Positions 61,523 through 64,000 of a stretch of 64,000 bases of DNA are shown piece by piece (position 1 is the first letter of the stretch; each line of letters opens with the position of its first letter). Origin of the DNA: Temnopleurus reevesii. Taxonomy: Eukaryota > Echinodermata > Echinoidea > Temnopleuroida > Temnopleuridae. Position numbers and translations under genes: made by a program. Location: positions 30,999 to 94,998 of the forward strand of contig BQKZ01000876.1 of the NCBI GenBank assembly GCA_036244855.1, written 5' to 3'. The notes under the pieces are model-generated. The model was given only the letters and a program-made list of their open reading frames with translations, was not told the origin of the DNA and ran no database searches.

Positions 61523-62227
61523 NNNNNNNNNNNNNNNNNNNNNNNNNNNNNNNNNNNNNNNNNNNNNNNNNNNNNNNNNNNNNNNNNNNNNNNNNNNNNN
61601 NNNNNNNNNNNNNNNNNNNNNNNNNNNNNNNNNNNNNNNNNNNNNNNNNNNNNNNNNNNNNNNNNNNNNNNNNNNNNNNNNNNNNNNNNNNNNNNNNNNN
61701 NNNNNNNNNNNNNNNNNNNNNNNNNNNNNNNNNNNNNNNNNNNNNNNNNNNNNNNNNNNNNNNNNNNNNNNNNNNNNNNNNNNNNNNNNNNNNNNNNNNN
61801 NNNNNNNNNNNNNNNNNNNNNNNNNNNNNNNNNNNNNNNNNNNNNNNNNNNNNNNNNNNNNNNNNNNNNNNNNNNNNNNNNNNNNNNNNNNNNNNNNNNN
61901 NNNNNNNNNNNNNNNNNNNNNNNNNNNNNNNNNNNNNNNNNNNNNNNNNNNNNNNNNNNNNNNNNNNNNNNNNNNNNNNNNNNNNNNNNNNNNNNNNNNN
62001 NNNNNNNNNNNNNNNNNNNNNNNNNNNNNNNNNNNNNNNNNNNNNNNNNNNNNNNNNNNNNNNNNNNNNNNNNNNNNNNNNNNNNNNNNNNNNNNNNNNN
62101 NNNNNNNNNNNNNNNNNNNNNNNNNNNNNNNNNNNNNNNNNNNNNNNNNNNNNNNNNNNNNNNNNNNNNNNNNNNNNNNNNNNNNNNNNNNNNNNNNNNN
62201 NNNNNNNNNNNNNNNNNNNNNNNNNNN
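61523..62227. other. Assembly gap (705 N)
   Basis: Preceded by a poly-C run. It lies where upstream exons of the SLC15A4-like gene may be located. Confidence 0.99.
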
Positions 62228-63940
62228 AATGACTTCAGATAATGGTGAGTGCAAACCCCGAAAGATTGAGTAAAATCGTATTACTTCTTCAAGAGTAGGA
62301 ATATAAAATCTTCGACATCTTATATTCGCTGGTTGGCCAAACACGAAATCTATTGATTTGTTTTCATATATCTGCAAAATCAAGACGGCCTTTACTTGAC
62401 CACAATATCATAAAGATTGCCACCTCACTTGAATTGAAACTGAGGAAAAGGTAACATTTTTGTGACATACAAAGTGAATTGATGCAAGTAAAATGCTATT
62501 ATTGTAAAGATTCCTTCACTTAAAAAGAAATTGCTCAAACTTTGAAAATGTAGTATTGGTAATAAACATGATCAATCTACACCATGTATCAATGCTGACT
62601 TTTCACTATTCTCACATGGTTTGGACAATCTATGGACAATCTATTTCCCATAACAATGGTCAAGAGGAAGAATTATTCAAATAACTCTTGACCATTAATT
62701 TAGAATAGATATGATGGTAATCGTTTGGTTGATTTTAAAAAGTCTACTTCATCATACGAACCTATATTTGAAGAGCCCACTTTGATTATTCAAAAACAGA
62801 CACTTCAGAATTAAAGGTCAAACTCTCTGTACAAAATAAACGAATGCCCATATAATATCCTGTTTTCCTTTTCCCTGTTTACTGATAGATTCAAATGTGT
62901 GCACATTTCTTCCCTATGAACAAGTGTACAAAGGCTACATGGTATTTCTTAAACTGTAAAATTTGGCAATCCAGTTTGTATAGATTACTTGTTGCTATGT
63001 CGGGCAAGCCTCGGGCAAGCATTCATGTTGTCAAGATCAACATTTAAGAGATAATGCATAAAATGTGCATAATTACATGTAGTTAACCCACTTATTCAGA
63101 AATCAGAGGTAATTCCTAATCTAGAATGTACATTCCTTTCAAGAATGACAACAAAGACATTTCATTAAAGCCATAAGATTTGAATCGAATATTACGGTAA
63201 CCTTTTTTGCTTGCTTGCATTTTCTTCTAATTTTATACACTATAGCAAAAAAAAACCACTTCTATTTGCTTTATTTTGTTGAATTGGCCGAATATTGTTT
63301 GAAAAGCATGAACCTTCATGGGTAATAAATTTTATGCTCATTAAGTCAGAATATATAAATGTAGAATTTTAAAAAATGAAGTGAAATGAAGCACAAACGA
63401 AACATAATAATTCAAAGCAAGTTAAATTCCATTCAAGTGTAAATATTCAGGCTACATGACGTACACGATCACAACAAATAATATGTTTGAACTTTTGAAT
63501 TCTCTCATTTATGGCATCTCGGTACACTCATTAAATAAAGCAAACAGAATAATCATAAAATTGCCATAAACCAGTCAGGAGACTCTGTCTTCCAGAAAAA
63601 CACAGATTATCTTTTTTTAATCAAACAAATTGTATAACTTTGTTGTAGATCAAAGTTCAGTAAATATACAGATTACAATCATGTGAATGAAAACTGAAAC
63701 TTCAGATCATAATTCATAATGAGGTGGGAAGTCACTTGATGTCTTGTAAAAATCAATTTGATTCAAGAGAATAAACAATGATTCGGAATTACCCTCTTGT
63801 TTATAATAATCAATATACATGTACTTTTGTTATTTGCACCGCACATTTGAACTGTAGATTTAACTTTATGTCCACATTTTGTGTACACTGAAAGAGAGCA
63901 GCATACTCCCCTCCACCTACCCCCCCCCCCCCACCACTCG
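62228..63940. other. No gene recognised upstream of the transporter exons
   Basis: AT-rich. GCTATGTCGGGCAAGCCTCG (62995) resembles GCTCTGTCGGGCAAGCCTCA at 5753, with TTGTATA/ACAATACTT nearby, so a dispersed repeat is present. No TM1-TM6 exon of the transporter seen. Confidence 0.45.
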
Positions 63941-63949
63941 TAAGAAGGC

Positions 63950-64000
63950 GCTATGGTGTAGTGGTTCTGACACTCACCTTTCAACCAGAGGGTCGTATGT
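63950..64000 (+). mobile_element. SINE head cut by window end
   Basis: GGCGCTATGGTGTAGTGGTT (A-box TGGTGTAGTGG) followed by CTTTCAACCAGAGGGTCGT, the tRNA-like start of the SINE family. Confidence 0.7.

Noticed and set aside
61445..62383. 312-codon minus-strand frame next to the transporter
   Set aside because: Consists of gap N plus poly-C and flanking codons with no resemblance to SLC15 N-terminal helices.

Overview
This is an intron-rich, AT-rich animal genomic window, most likely from an echinoderm (sea-urchin-like). The reasons are tRNA-derived SINEs ending in the GCGCTATATAA-type tail, dense small inverted-repeat (MITE) families, frequent ACATGTACATGT words, and two animal genes split into short exons with canonical GT/AG sites. 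The species is an inference; nothing here fixes it. There are three assembly gaps (11602-11910, 40365-40949, 61523-62227) and one isolated N at 21311.

Only two protein-coding genes can be supported, both on the minus strand and both cut by a window edge or gap. (1) A gelsolin/severin/fragmin-type actin-severing protein: six exons between 9770 (start codon) and 4600 give 226 in-frame residues covering the N-terminus, gelsolin domain 1 and most of domain 2. The rest must lie beyond the window start. (2) A proton-coupled oligopeptide/histidine transporter of the SLC15 (POT/PTR2) family, closest in remembered features to SLC15A4: five exons between 61436 and the stop at 54777 encode the C-terminal 331 residues (TM7-TM12 and the cytosolic tail). 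The N-terminal half lies in the 61523-62227 gap or beyond the window end. The two genes have no obvious functional link.

Layout. 1-4500: decayed non-LTR retrotransposon pieces, a TTAA-flanked 594-bp foldback element and a 160-169 bp tandem array with a palindromic ATGGCGGCCAT core. 4600-9811: gelsolin gene. 9.8-54.7 kb: about 45 kb with no recognisable coding exon, possibly the long 5' intron of the gelsolin gene or true intergenic DNA. It is dominated by a 9.8-kb tandem duplication (11546-21310 and 21312 to about 31165) whose junction is the lone N. It also holds (CT)n/(CA)n tracts, SINEs, pogo-like and foldback MITEs, and a tRNA-like element nested in another inverted-repeat element near 52.5 kb. 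54777-61436: transporter gene. 61.5-64 kb: gap, featureless AT-rich DNA and the head of a SINE at the window end.

The most notable pattern is that six of the eleven recognised exons have a nearby, usually truncated or broken copy of themselves in a neighbouring intron. One small palindromic MITE family is present at such duplications in both genes. The 9.8-kb duplication looks more like two alleles placed in tandem by the assembler than a genuine duplication, although its patchy divergence deserves a check. I found no CRISPR array, operon, viral genome or obviously novel multi-gene system.
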